In this document: piece by piece, positions 9,469 through 16,978 of the stretch
How positions within the stretch are numbered: position 1 is the first letter of the stretch
Layout of the letters: the number at the start of each line of letters is the position of its first letter
From: Petrachloros mirabilis ULC683
GTDB taxonomy: Bacteria > Cyanobacteriota > Cyanobacteriia > Thermosynechococcales > Thermosynechococcaceae
Reading direction: 5' to 3'
NCBI RefSeq assembly: GCF_009939295.1
Contig: NZ_WVIC01000023.1
Coordinates: 1-64,000, forward strand
Length of the DNA: 64,000 bases
Translations under genes and position numbers: made by a program
Notes under the pieces: generated by a model
The model's input: the letters and a program-made list of their open reading frames with translations, nothing else
Told to the model about the DNA's origin: nothing
The model's database searches: none

Positions 9469-10245
9469 TCAGCAGATGGGCATCGGCTGAGGTTCCCCAT
9501 CTTGAAACACCATTAACTGATGGGGGGGAATGGGTGTCCAGTCTTCATTGTCGGTGAGCGGTACGGTGGCAATGATAGCCACTCTGTCTTGGATCTTGGT
9601 TAACTCCTGAAAGTCTACGGTCACATCTTGATCTACCAGGTGTGCCTGGCAAAAGGGAGCCTCGCGCACCACGTAACTCAACAAGGTTGAGCAATGCACA
9701 AAAAAATGCTCTCCGTCTGAGAGTAGATAGTTAAAGACCCCATAGGTTGCCAGTTGGGTCGTAATATCTTGCAAGATCGGGTACAGCGCTGTCAACACAG
9801 GCTTTTCATCGGGAAAGGCTTGGCGGAGCCGCTCTAAAATGGTGCAGAAAGCTTGTTCACTGTCGGTATCCCCCACTGATTGGTAAAAGCCCTGGGTCTT
9901 GGGCAAATCTTTTAGATCCCCATTGTGGGCAAACACCCAGTAGCGACCCCATAATTCGCGCTGGAACGGATGACAATTTTCTAGGGCGACTCGACCTTGG
10001 GTGGCTTTGCGGATATGGGAAATGACATGGGTTGAGTGGATGGGATACTGACGCACCAACTCTGCGACTGGAGAAACCACGGCTGACTTTTCGTCGAGCA
10101 GGAGCCGACACCCTGACCCTTCAAAAAAAGCAATTCCCCAACCATCACAATGATCATCTGTGCGTCCACCGCGAGCGCAAAACCCTGTGAAGGAAAAACA
10201 AATGTCGGTGGGGACGTTACAGTTCATCCCAAGGAGTTGGCACAT
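9469..10245 (-). CDS. Class II glutamine amidotransferase (YafJ-like)
   Basis: The open frame extends to 10266, but starting at ATG 10245 gives MCQLLGMNCNVP, with Cys2 exposed as the N-terminal nucleophile after Met removal, which the family requires. The protein is then 258 residues. It carries RGGRTDDHCDGWGIAFF, SHIRKATQG and the FAHNGDL motif, typical of the glutaminase (Ntn hydrolase) fold of YafJ/EgtC-type proteins without a synthetase domain. It probably hydrolyses a glutamyl amide; the substrate is not evident. Single gene, with a 380-bp gap on its 5' side holding the attC-like repeats. Confidence 0.88.
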   Translation of the reverse strand: MCQLLGMNCNVPTDICFSFTGFCARGGRTDDHCDGWGIAFFEGSGCRLLLDEKSAVVSPVAELVRQYPIHSTHVISHIRKATQGRVALENCHPFQRELWGRYWVFAHNGDLKDLPKTQGFYQSVGDTDSEQAFCTILERLRQAFPDEKPVLTALYPILQDITTQLATYGVFNYLLSDGEHFFVHCSTLLSYVVREAPFCQAHLVDQDVTVDFQELTKIQDRVAIIATVPLTDNEDWTPIPPHQLMVFQDGEPQPMPIC

Positions 10246-10316
10246 TAGCTCAGAGTCGCAAAGCAAGGCTTCTTCTCAGTGTACGGCACCCTTTCTGAAT
10301 TCGATCAGTATCCAAT

Positions 10317-10401
10317 CCATATCGACCAAGCTCACCGGACGCAGATAACCTTTGCAACCTAGCCAATTCGCTTTCGGCCTCCGTGCAGCGACTTGTTAGG
10401 C
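10317..10401 (-). repeat. Degenerate attC-like inverted repeat
   Basis: Read on the minus strand, the left arm is GCCTAACAAGTCGCTGCAC and the right arm is CCGGTGAGCTTGGTCG followed by a decayed terminal box. GCCTAAC on this strand (GTTAGGC at 10395-10401 on +) fits the integron attC R-box consensus GTTRRRY. The arms pair imperfectly with single extrahelical bases, as attC bottom strands do. The outer R' box is not conserved, so this is at best a decayed site. Confidence 0.4.
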
Positions 10402-10472
10402 TGTGTTAACAACCCTAGCCCTTTCCTGGCAACTCCTAATCTATTGTAAATTTCTGCCTGACCCCAGAACTA

Positions 10473-10561
10473 GCGGCATAACGTTGCCCATGCCGCAAAT
10501 AAACTCTGCATCATAACCAATTAACTTTGGGCGGTCGTCGTGCATGGGCGTTGTTATGCGG
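10473..10561 (-). repeat. attC-like inverted repeat downstream of toxin-antitoxin pair
   Basis: The arms (+ strand) are GCGGCATAACGTTGCCCATG and GCATGGGCGTTGTTATGCGG; their reverse complements agree at nearly all positions, with a central spacer of about 50 bp. The ends GCATAAC/GTTATGC resemble the R boxes of some chromosomal integron recombination sites, and the position, just 3' of the minus-strand toxin gene, is where a cassette attC belongs. Together with the neighbouring decayed repeat it suggests a small cassette array without integrase. No integrase gene is visible in the window. The rest of the gap 10246-10625 shows no gene. Confidence 0.45.
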
Positions 10562-10625
10562 TGATCACCATTATGTTTTCTCTATTTGTAAAAATCTTAG
10601 AAAAGTATCCGAAGCCATTAGTACA

Positions 10626-10958
10626 TTATGATAAGGAAAGCAGCGATAAATTCTCATCTTCATAAAATGATCTGATCGCATTAAAATCCCGACGCAATAA
10701 ATTTTCAACTTGTAGTGTTGAACAGTTTCCAAGTCGTAGCCAAATAACTTTTGGTGGATTCCCAAATACTAAACTCAGATCATGCATATCCGCGTCTTTC
10801 GAGACAATCATCAAATCATTGTCTTTTGCATAATCCCAAACTATTGGGTCGATCGTTGCTGTCATGCCTACATCTCGAACGTGAAGCGAATTCAGGAAAA
10901 GATCGCTCAAATGATTCGGCAACTTGGGCGACAAGTTTTCATCGAAAAGCAATTTCAT
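10626..10958 (-). CDS. DUF5615 family PIN-like toxin
   Basis: This 110-residue protein begins MKLLFDENLSPKLPNHL, the DUF5615 opening (a PIN-like fold with an early Asp/Glu pair), and continues with HVRDVGM, IVWDYAKDNDLMIVSKDADM and PPKVIWLRLGN, all family landmarks. Such proteins are predicted RNases and toxin partners of DUF433 proteins. Its ATG overlaps the stop of the upstream DUF433 gene by 4 bp, the usual toxin-antitoxin coupling. Toxicity is inferred from family and context. Confidence 0.85.
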   Translation of the reverse strand: MKLLFDENLSPKLPNHLSDLFLNSLHVRDVGMTATIDPIVWDYAKDNDLMIVSKDADMHDLSLVFGNPPKVIWLRLGNCSTLQVENLLRRDFNAIRSFYEDENLSLLSLS

Positions 10959-11185
10959 GCAGATAATGGAGTGGTCATAAACCGACGCTCACGATCAGCA
11001 GCATAAGCAATGCAGGCTTTTAAATCTTCTCGCGTCAGATCGGGAAAATCATCGAGAATTTCTGCTTCGGTCATCTCGGAAGCCAGGTACTCAAGCACTT
11101 CATAAACCGTAATGCGTAAACCACGGACACAAGGTTTACCACCGCGTTTCTCAGGCTCAATTGTAATGATGTCTCGGTAGTTCAT
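10955..11185 (-). CDS. DUF433 family antitoxin
   Basis: The frame opens at 11275, but the residues before MNYRDIITIEPEKRGGKP do not belong to the family, so the ATG at 11185 is chosen (76 residues). DUF433 hallmarks are seen: RDIITIEPEKRGGKPCVRGLRITVY-type start with GGKPCVRG, a helix-turn-helix-like stretch VYEVLEYLASEMTEAEILDDFPDL, then LKACIAYAADRE. It would neutralise the adjacent DUF5615 toxin and probably autoregulates the pair. The AT-rich 100 bp upstream is a likely promoter region. Confidence 0.85.
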   Translation of the reverse strand: MNYRDIITIEPEKRGGKPCVRGLRITVYEVLEYLASEMTEAEILDDFPDLTREDLKACIAYAADRERRFMTTPLSA

Positions 11186-11287
11186 AAATACTATAAGGAA
11201 AAAATGTCTACCTAACATTATATCGAGAACTTTCGCTGTACGCAGATAGAGAAGACTTCTAGAACTTATCTGCAATCTGGGGTATTC

Positions 11288-11500
11288 TCATATTTCACTC
11301 AAATGCGAAACCGGAACATAATGAGGTGTGTCTCCCTGATATGTAACCATTACCAGCAGAGCCCCGTTACTATTTGCAGCATCAATTGCCTGAGGGCATA
11401 ACATAATACCGGGAGTATGCGGATCCAGCCCAGAAGAAGCCCCAATCTCATCACATACGCGAACTGCAGTACCTTGGTCTGGGAAAGAGGCAATTGCCAC
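11288..11500 (-). CDS. Small hypothetical protein
   Basis: A 70-residue frame with a GTG start at 11500. It is not recognised. Composition is balanced, with a central CPQAIDAANSNGALLVMVTY segment and no membrane helix. It follows the 78-residue frame at 11516 by 15 bp on the same strand and precedes the toxin-antitoxin operon, so the four could be one accessory block. It may instead be a remnant of a longer gene. Confidence 0.35.
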   Translation of the reverse strand: MAIASFPDQGTAVRVCDEIGASSGLDPHTPGIMLCPQAIDAANSNGALLVMVTYQGDTPHYVPVSHLSEI

Positions 11501-11515
11501 GCTCGGCGGCTCGGA

Positions 11516-11752
11516 TCAATCGCGTGACAAGAGAATCCGTCTACTTGTAACTGCTACCCAAATGTTCTTGTCGGCCAGTTCTTCGTGGAGTTGGGCGTGC
11601 GCCGCTTGCAACTCAACCTCGGACGCAGCTTGAATGTGTCTAGCCCATGTCATCATCATGTCAGTAAGGTAATTTGGGCATTCCAGATTTTCTCTCACGG
11701 AATTGACAATTAACCACAGGCATTGAGAATCTCTAAATTCACAACGTCTCAC
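11516..11752 (-). CDS. Small hypothetical protein
   Basis: A 78-residue frame from a GTG at 11752; an internal ATG run (MMMTWARHIQAASEVELQ, from about residue 32) is an alternative start. The second half is helical and polar and ends NIWVAVTSRRILLSRD. No family is recognised. It lies in the accessory region between the toxin-antitoxin pair and a cluster of miniature elements. The 160 bp upstream of it (11753-11911) shows no convincing gene. Confidence 0.35.
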   Translation of the reverse strand: MRRCEFRDSQCLWLIVNSVRENLECPNYLTDMMMTWARHIQAASEVELQAAHAQLHEELADKNIWVAVTSRRILLSRD

Positions 11753-11911
11753 CGTACTCCTCTAAAAAAGCTAACACCGCAGCTAACGCCTGACGATTAA
11801 GCTCGTTGGGCTCTAGCTGGAACCGGATTTGGTTCAGACAACCCACTCCTCAAATCAAAGCTGACCGGCCACTAGTTAAGGGTCTATGAAACAGGAATCT
11901 CACTCTGTACC

Positions 11912-12294
11912 CTGGTTGACTGACAAAACTTCAATTTGGGGGGTTCTGACTATCTCACAGTCCCCCAGAATGGGGGATGTAGGGGGCGAACGCAGGGTGA
12001 AATCGTTTTTCTCAGACTTGTGTTTACACCGTAGCCCAAGGGGCTACGGTGTAAACACATCTCTAGTTCTCCGTGTTCCACGCTGCATTCGCCCCCCCAA
12101 CCCCCCAAAATTGGGGGGAGAAATCCGAAAGTTAGAACTAGTTCCCCCCAGAATTACGCCCTGCGGGCACGCTGCGCGAGGGGGGGCTAGGGGGGCGAAT
12201 GCAAAGATTTTGAATTCAAGACTTGTGTGTACACGGTAGGCCCCTTGGGAGAGGGATTGGGGGTGAGGGCGTACAACTTTTGTCAGTCAATCAG
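11912..12294. mobile_element. 383-bp composite miniature element with 9-bp target duplication
   Basis: The ends are CTGGTTGACTGACAAAA on the left and TTTTGTCAGTCAATCAG on the right, an inverted repeat with one mismatch. Perfect direct repeats CTCTGTACC flank it at 11903-11911 and 12295-12303, so it inserted with a 9-bp duplication. Inside are the right half of one CTACSGTGTACACACA-type element (about 11930-12036), then a nearly full copy (12044-12239) and a G-rich core. No transposase is encoded, so mobilisation would be in trans. Open frames crossing it are not considered genes. Confidence 0.75.
12044..12239. mobile_element. Nested CTACSGTGTACACACA-type miniature element
   Basis: The terminal inverted repeats are CTACGGTGTAAACACA and TGTGTGTACACGGTAG. 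The interior has paired G/C runs of the type CCCCCCAA...TTGGGGGG and an imperfect palindrome around ACGCCCTGCGGGCACGCTGCGCG. It is the same family as the copies at 13879-14079 and 32675-32875, and lies inside the larger 383-bp element. The arms extend outward through CCCAAGGGG and CCCCTTGGG, so the target site is hidden. Confidence 0.65.
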
Positions 12295-12343
12295 CTCTGT
12301 ACCGTAGCTTGCTTCTGCATAGCAGTAAATCAAAGGGAGAGCT

Positions 12344-13735
12344 TCAATGGCGGTCGAGCCAATCGTAAAGGGTTTGAATCAGCCATTGGCACTCAGTCTC
12401 ACTCAAATTGATCCCTAGGGTCGGATGTTTGGAGGGACGGTTTTGCATGGGTGTGGTTAGTTGGGCTTGCAGTTCATGGTGCTTGATGCCGATGGGAACC
12501 AGCATCAGTTGTTTGATGGCGGCAGTGGGGCGTCGCCACTGCCAGTAAGGAATGCCAAACAGTCGATACCGTACCTTAACCTTTTCAGCCGTGACTCGAA
12601 TGTGGCTGGCGGTGAAGTTGCCACGACACAAACTCATGCCTACTGCGCCTAGCAGGGCACCCAACACCCACAGCAGCAGTCCAATTCCTAGGCCACCCAA
12701 GTCAAAACGCGACAGCGCCCCAGCAATCAGGATGCCTCCCAGGGGAAAAATTCCCAGGATGGGAAGCAAGAGGGTGCCTGCGACCAAAAGGGCATCAGTC
12801 CAGCCGCCTTCCCAGCGTTGGGCAATCTCGATGTCGAGCTGCGCTGCGGTTGGCTGCACTTGAATGCGGGGTGCTGGGGGAGCGGCAGTTCCCAGGACTG
12901 GAGAGGCTGACCTTTGGCTGAGTTGCAGGGCTCTTAGAGCCTCACGAGCTGTGGCAAAGCGCTTCTCGGGGCTGGGGTGGGTCATACCCTCCAGCCAAGA
13001 CAAAAATGCTGGATTCAGACTGACGCGATCGCGGAACTGAATCCGAAAATCTTGTTGGGGCAACTCTGCTGGTGGCACCCCCGTCAACACCTGAATCAAG
13101 GTAGCCCCCAGCGCGTAGAGATCCGAAGCGGGGATGGTGCGACCCCCAAATTGTTCGAGGGGGGTGTAACCATAGGTGCCCACCACTGTGAAAGTGCCAC
13201 CATCCCGACTGGCGCGATCCTGAACGCTGCCAAAGTCTACCAGAAAGACTCGCCCCTGAGCCGACACAATCAAATTGCTGGGTTTGATGTCTCGGTGCAG
13301 TACGGGTGGGCTGAGTTCATGCAAGGCGATTAAAATCCGCAATACTTGTGCGGCCAGTTGATAGATAGCCTTGGGGGTAAACCGCTTACCCCGGTGGAGT
13401 AAGTCCTCTAAAGATATTCCCTCAATATAGGTGGCTACTAACCCCCACCAGGTGAGGCCATTTCTCAGGGTAAAGGAGTCTCGGTATTCAGGAATGCGCG
13501 AATGGGACACCTGCTGTAATACACGCGCTTCTCGCTGAAATAGCTTCAGATCTTGCCATTCCACTTCTGGGCTAAACCCCAAGAGCTTGATCACTACCGA
13601 TTCTGTGTCTGCTCTCCCCGCTTCTAAATCTAGCGCCAGCCAAGTCTGACGCCCAGGACGACGACTCAGTAAACGCTGCAATGCATAGCGCTGGTGGAGG
13701 GTTTGACCGGAAGTAAACACGGTGGCAAGTCGCAA
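12344..13735 (-). CDS. Serine/threonine protein kinase with membrane tail
   Basis: A Hanks-type kinase of 463 residues. The kinase domain (about 15-275) has VVIKLLG (ATP lysine), HRDIKPSN (catalytic loop, about 146-153), DFGS, and GTYGYTPLEQ with an APE-like region. The glycine-rich loop is atypical: LLSRRPGRQTWLALD replaces GxGxxG. The C-terminal half has a proline-rich linker, two hydrophobic segments (about 312-335 and 340-362) and a PH/DUF-like beta domain. The TTG start at 13735 is weak; an in-frame GTG at 13720 is an alternative. It is a single gene between element clusters; its signal and substrates are unknown. Confidence 0.88.
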   Translation of the reverse strand: MRLATVFTSGQTLHQRYALQRLLSRRPGRQTWLALDLEAGRADTESVVIKLLGFSPEVEWQDLKLFQREARVLQQVSHSRIPEYRDSFTLRNGLTWWGLVATYIEGISLEDLLHRGKRFTPKAIYQLAAQVLRILIALHELSPPVLHRDIKPSNLIVSAQGRVFLVDFGSVQDRASRDGGTFTVVGTYGYTPLEQFGGRTIPASDLYALGATLIQVLTGVPPAELPQQDFRIQFRDRVSLNPAFLSWLEGMTHPSPEKRFATAREALRALQLSQRSASPVLGTAAPPAPRIQVQPTAAQLDIEIAQRWEGGWTDALLVAGTLLLPILGIFPLGGILIAGALSRFDLGGLGIGLLLWVLGALLGAVGMSLCRGNFTASHIRVTAEKVKVRYRLFGIPYWQWRRPTAAIKQLMLVPIGIKHHELQAQLTTPMQNRPSKHPTLGINLSETECQWLIQTLYDWLDRH

Positions 13736-13804
13736 AGTATGATTCCCGCCACAGAATCGGGAGCAGTAGCCCCATCAGTGGAGCGGCTAGCTTCATTATG
13801 ACGA

Positions 13805-13829
13805 TTGACATCCTCCCCAGCCTAAAGGC
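13805..13829. repeat. Possible IS200/IS605-type end remnant
   Basis: The stretch TTGACATCCTCCCCAGCC followed by TAAAGGC resembles the conserved terminal segment seen at IS200/IS605 family ends, but the closing half of the hairpin is missing. No TnpA or TnpB frame is nearby. The gap 13736-13878 holds nothing else recognisable. Confidence 0.3.
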
Positions 13830-13878
13830 AAAGAGAGAAGCCGCTACGGGTCTACACCCTAGCCCTCTCCCTTAGAAG

Positions 13879-14079
13879 CTACGGTGTACACACAAATCTA
13901 AGAAGATGATTTAAAAGCCTCTAACATCCTTACACTCGCCCCCCTGCCCCCCCTCGCGAAGCGTGCCCGAAGGGCGTAATTTGGGGGGTTCTGAATATCT
14001 CACAGTCCCCCAGAATGGGGGATGTAGGGGGCGAATGCAGGGTGAAATCGTTTTTCTCAGACTTGTGTGTACACGGTAG
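13879..14079. mobile_element. 201-bp CTACSGTGTACACACA-type miniature element
   Basis: The terminal repeats are CTACGGTGTACACACAA and TTGTGTGTACACGGTAG. The length is exactly that of the copy at 32675-32875. The interior has the GCGAAGCGTGCCCGAAGGGC palindrome-like segment and the CCCCCAGAATGGGGG hairpin. No matching target duplication is seen at its flanks, so one flank may have been rearranged. Nothing in it looks protein-coding. Confidence 0.65.
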
Positions 14080-14143
14080 CCCGCTCTGGGAGAAGGGTTG
14101 GGGGTGTAGAGCTTTGCTCTTCTCGCAGAGTGGGTCATAGGCA

Positions 14144-14159
14144 TTTGTCAGTCAATCAG
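14144..14159. repeat. Solitary right end of the TTGACTGACAAA element family
   Basis: TTTGTCAGTCAATCAG matches the right terminus of the 383-bp element at 11912-12294, but no left partner is found close by. The region 14080-14143 carries part of the same G-rich core. It marks a broken or recombined copy just upstream of the HerA-like gene. Confidence 0.5.
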
Positions 14160-14258
14160 GGGTCAGAGTCTTGGAGACCTGGAACAAATGTCTCAAAAGC
14201 TCTGATGGTCTGGGCACAATCGGTTTACCATGAACGCAATGTTTGCGTTGCAGAGGAT

Positions 14259-15947
14259 ATGGGTCAGACACAATTTCCCAACGGCGATCAACAGGTGATT
14301 GGGACGGTCAAAGGGCCAGGGGAAGAAGGCAACCAGTATGTCTTTATTACCGCAGATACCCAACACATCAAGCTCGGCGAGTTTGTCTACTACCAAATTA
14401 CTGAGGTTGAGGGACAGTGCTTGGATATTTTGGGTAAGATCTCTGCCTGCCGATTGGTCGATCACCTACCCGATCGGATTTTTGCTGACACAGAATTAGA
14501 TCCAAGTGCGATCGCAGCCCTAGTGGGATTCAAATATTCCAGCCCCGAAATCTACGAAGTCACTGTAGAGGTAGTGGGGTATTTCCACCCCCAACTGGGC
14601 TTTGTCAACCCCCGCCAACCCCCAGAACCTGGTGCCAAAGTCTACCGCACCGATGATGCCACCCTGCAACGTATTCTGAATAAAAAACAAATAGGCGAAG
14701 TGGGCTCCGCCACCCTTGGCTCCTTGCTTCTGCGCCCCGATGGTGCCGTCCCCATTAACCTGGACGTGAAAGAACTGGTCAGCACCCACCTGGCCATTTT
14801 AGCTGGAACTGGCTCTGGTAAGTCCTATACTGCGGGCGTCCTGATTGAAGAACTCATGCGCCCCCAAAACCGAGCCGCCGTGCTCATTTTTGACCCCCAT
14901 GGCGAATACGACACCCTCGAAGCCCTGCGCGGCCATCCCGCCTTTGCCAGTGACGATGGCTATGCCCCCCAAGTGAAAGTCTTGCACCCCAATCAAATCA
15001 CCATCCGCATGTCTTCGCTGGACTACTACGACATTTTGGCTCTCTTGCCCGAAATGAGTGAGCGCCAGCAATCTATTTTGAATAAAGCATTTCTCGCGCT
15101 CAAAAAGCAAAAGGGCACAGACACCCGCTGGACAGTGAATGACTTAATCCGCCAAGTCGAGCAAGCAGATATTGTCAAAGACGCCGACGGCAATGATCGT
15201 CCTGGCTCTTCCGTCTCGGCTCTGGAATGGAAACTTGATCGCCTGGCAAACTCTCCCTACTTTGATGCATTCAAGCATCTAGCGCCTCGGGATCTGTTGG
15301 AACCTGGGCAGGTCACCATCTTACAAATGAACGACATCAGCCAAGAAGAACAGCAGGTAATTTGTGCTGCGGTGTTACGTCAGGCCAATCAAGCCCGCAT
15401 GAACACTCAAAAAGAAAAGCTGACCCCTGATGACGAAAACTATCTGCCCTACCCGGTGTTCGTTCTGCTCGAAGAAGCCCACCGCTTTGCCCCAGCCCAT
15501 GAACCCTCTCGCTGTAAAGCAGTTCTGCGTACCATTCTCAGCGAAGGTCGCAAGTTTGGCCTGGGGGTAGGGTTGATTACCCAGCGACCGGGCAAGCTTG
15601 ACTCTGATGTGCTGTCTCAGTGCATGAGCCAGTTCCTGATGCGCATCGTCAACCCGGTGGATCAAGACAGCCTTAAGTATGGCGTGGAAGCAGCGGGCCG
15701 CGATCTGCTCAAGGAACTGCCAGCCCTCACCAAAGGCCAGGTGATTGTGGCGGGCATGTGTGTCAATACCCCGGTGTTGTGCAAAGTGCGGCAGCGCCTC
15801 ACCGATCACGGCGGTGAAACCCTCGATGCCCCAGATCTTTGGCAAAAGCACTTTCAATCTCACCATCGACGCCAGCGTGCTGTTGCTAAAGCGTCTTTGG
15901 CTCGACAACAGCCACCGGCTACCGTAGGTGGCATTCCCTTGGAGTAA
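14259..15947 (+). CDS. HerA-like ATPase (DUF87)
   Basis: HerA-type hexameric ATPases translocate DNA and usually work with NurA-like nucleases. From ATG 14259 the protein is 562 residues. An N-terminal beta-barrel-like HAS domain (VIGTVKGP...) precedes the RecA-type core with Walker A AGTGSGKSYTAG (about 182-193), the FDPHGEY motif, Walker B VFVLLEEAHRFAP (about 400-412) and a GLGVGLITQRPGKLD segment. An in-frame ATG at 14205 is an alternative start; the open frame runs further back into repeat sequence, which is rejected. No nurA-like nuclease is adjacent, although a stand-alone PD-(D/E)XK nuclease lies at 630. Confidence 0.88.
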   Translation: MGQTQFPNGDQQVIGTVKGPGEEGNQYVFITADTQHIKLGEFVYYQITEVEGQCLDILGKISACRLVDHLPDRIFADTELDPSAIAALVGFKYSSPEIYEVTVEVVGYFHPQLGFVNPRQPPEPGAKVYRTDDATLQRILNKKQIGEVGSATLGSLLLRPDGAVPINLDVKELVSTHLAILAGTGSGKSYTAGVLIEELMRPQNRAAVLIFDPHGEYDTLEALRGHPAFASDDGYAPQVKVLHPNQITIRMSSLDYYDILALLPEMSERQQSILNKAFLALKKQKGTDTRWTVNDLIRQVEQADIVKDADGNDRPGSSVSALEWKLDRLANSPYFDAFKHLAPRDLLEPGQVTILQMNDISQEEQQVICAAVLRQANQARMNTQKEKLTPDDENYLPYPVFVLLEEAHRFAPAHEPSRCKAVLRTILSEGRKFGLGVGLITQRPGKLDSDVLSQCMSQFLMRIVNPVDQDSLKYGVEAAGRDLLKELPALTKGQVIVAGMCVNTPVLCKVRQRLTDHGGETLDAPDLWQKHFQSHHRRQRAVAKASLARQQPPATVGGIPLE

Positions 15948-16023
15948 ATTCAAGATGGTTAAAATTCTCTGAGAGGTGTTTGTGCCCCTATTTCTGTTCC
16001 CTGGAGTACGTTGATGGGGGATG

Positions 16024-16311
16024 CTAGAGAGAGGCACAAGGGAAGAACGCTAGCTTGGTGAGGGAAACCATTAGGGCAATGAACAGTGCTGCGATCGCAC
16101 CCCACAGTTTCACATCTTGTCCTCTCACCTGAATCCTCAGCTCACTGATTTGATCTTCAACTGCTTTGAGCCGTTCATCGGTTCGGGCTTCCATTCGAGC
16201 CACGGAAATTTTTAGATCTGTCACATCATCTCCAATGCTGTCGAGCCGGGTGACAATTTGCTCGACTGCTGCTTCGATGCGGTCTAACCGGTCGGGAGCT
16301 GTGGGGGTCAT
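16024..16311 (-). CDS. Small coiled-coil protein with C-terminal membrane anchor
   Basis: The 95-residue protein has a long amphipathic heptad stretch (residues 8-66: RLDRIEAAVEQIVTRLDSIG...) and one hydrophobic C-terminal helix (about 69-88). The layout resembles XhlA-type or bacterial t-SNARE-like small proteins, but no specific family can be assigned. ATG start at 16311. It is encoded next to the tRNA-Lys gene on the same strand, convergent with the HerA-like gene. Confidence 0.6.
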   Translation of the reverse strand: MTPTAPDRLDRIEAAVEQIVTRLDSIGDDVTDLKISVARMEARTDERLKAVEDQISELRIQVRGQDVKLWGAIAALFIALMVSLTKLAFFPCASL

Positions 16312-16371
16312 GTGTCACCATCCTTATTAACCAGCTCGCGTTCGGCTGCTTCAGTTTGGACTATTCTATGA

Positions 16372-16443
16372 TGGGTGACCTGGGATTCGAACCCAGAACC
16401 AGCGGATTAAGAGTCCGATGCGCTGCCGTTGCGCCAGTCACCC
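16372..16443 (-). tRNA. trnK: tRNA-Lys (anticodon CTT)
   Basis: On the minus strand the sequence folds as a cloverleaf. The acceptor stem is GGGTGAC/GTCACCC with discriminator A; the D arm is GCGC-AACGGCA-GCGC; the anticodon loop is CTCTTAA, giving anticodon CTT (Lys, codon AAG); the T arm is CTGGG-TTCGAAT-CCCAG. The first pair of the anticodon stem is a T.C mismatch. The 3' CCA is not encoded. Confidence 0.9.
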
Positions 16444-16660
16444 GTAGGGTTCCATCATATCAAAGAAGGTTATCTGGCAAGATTCTGCCTGTATTTCTGA
16501 TCTTAGGTGAGCCCAAAGACAGAATGAACCAGCAAAAAGGAGTCTAGCATCCCCAGAATTTGCAATACTGAGAGGGTGCAACTCATCCACTCAAGACAAA
16601 ACTGGGGCGTAGGGGATGATATCTTCTGCTCGGGGCATCTAATCTAGCCTCTTTCTGAAG

Positions 16661-16688
16661 TTGATTGAGCGCAATTCATTTATATAGG
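16661..16688 (+). promoter_or_regulatory. Possible sigma-70 type promoter of the UPF0367 gene
   Basis: TTGATT at 16661-16666 and TATAGG at 16683-16688 are 16 bp apart and lie 20 bp upstream of the ATG at 16709. The match is fair. The 16444-16660 interval holds no recognisable gene. Confidence 0.35.
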
Positions 16689-16708
16689 AATGGTTCTAGG
16701 TTCAGGAC

Positions 16709-16966
16709 ATGTATACGATTGAAATTACGCTGCGGGGAACGCCCCTCTCACTCTCGGTGCAACGCAAAGAGTCTGAAGACGCCGATGCCCTGTACGCCCA
16801 AGTTGTGTCTGCGCTGGAAACCCAGAGCCCTCGGCTGATGCAGTTGACCTGCGATCGCCAACCCGAAAAAAAGGTTGGCATTCTTGTCAGTGAGATCACA
16901 GCCGTTCAGATATCGGATAAGTCTACAGGATCGACAGCTCGCTCCCCTGGCTTTTTTGGTGTTTAG
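16709..16966 (+). CDS. UPF0367 family protein
   Basis: An 85-residue protein, MYTIEITLRGTPLSLSVQRK at the start, then LTCDRQPEKKVGILVSEITAVQIS and a C-terminal GFF. This is the UPF0367 pattern, a short protein conserved across cyanobacteria with no established function. It lies 12 bp upstream of an ABC ATPase gene on the same strand, so the two are probably co-transcribed. Confidence 0.85.
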   Translation: MYTIEITLRGTPLSLSVQRKESEDADALYAQVVSALETQSPRLMQLTCDRQPEKKVGILVSEITAVQISDKSTGSTARSPGFFGV

Positions 16967-16978
16967 CTTAACCAGTGT

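Noticed and set aside
10571-11006. Plus-strand frames opposite the toxin gene
   Set aside because: The minus-strand DUF5615/DUF433 pair has clear family motifs and 4-bp coupling.
12223-12411. Short plus-strand frame through the 383-bp element
   Set aside because: It consists of repeat DNA and the antisense of the kinase 3' end; no start signal.
14067-14258. N-terminal extension of the HerA-like ATPase
   Set aside because: The first part lies in repeat sequence (TTGTCAGTCAATCAG end) and lacks domain similarity.
16356-16547. Plus-strand frame across the tRNA-Lys gene
   Set aside because: It translates the antisense of the tRNA; such 'GFEPRTSGLRV' frames are a known artefact.
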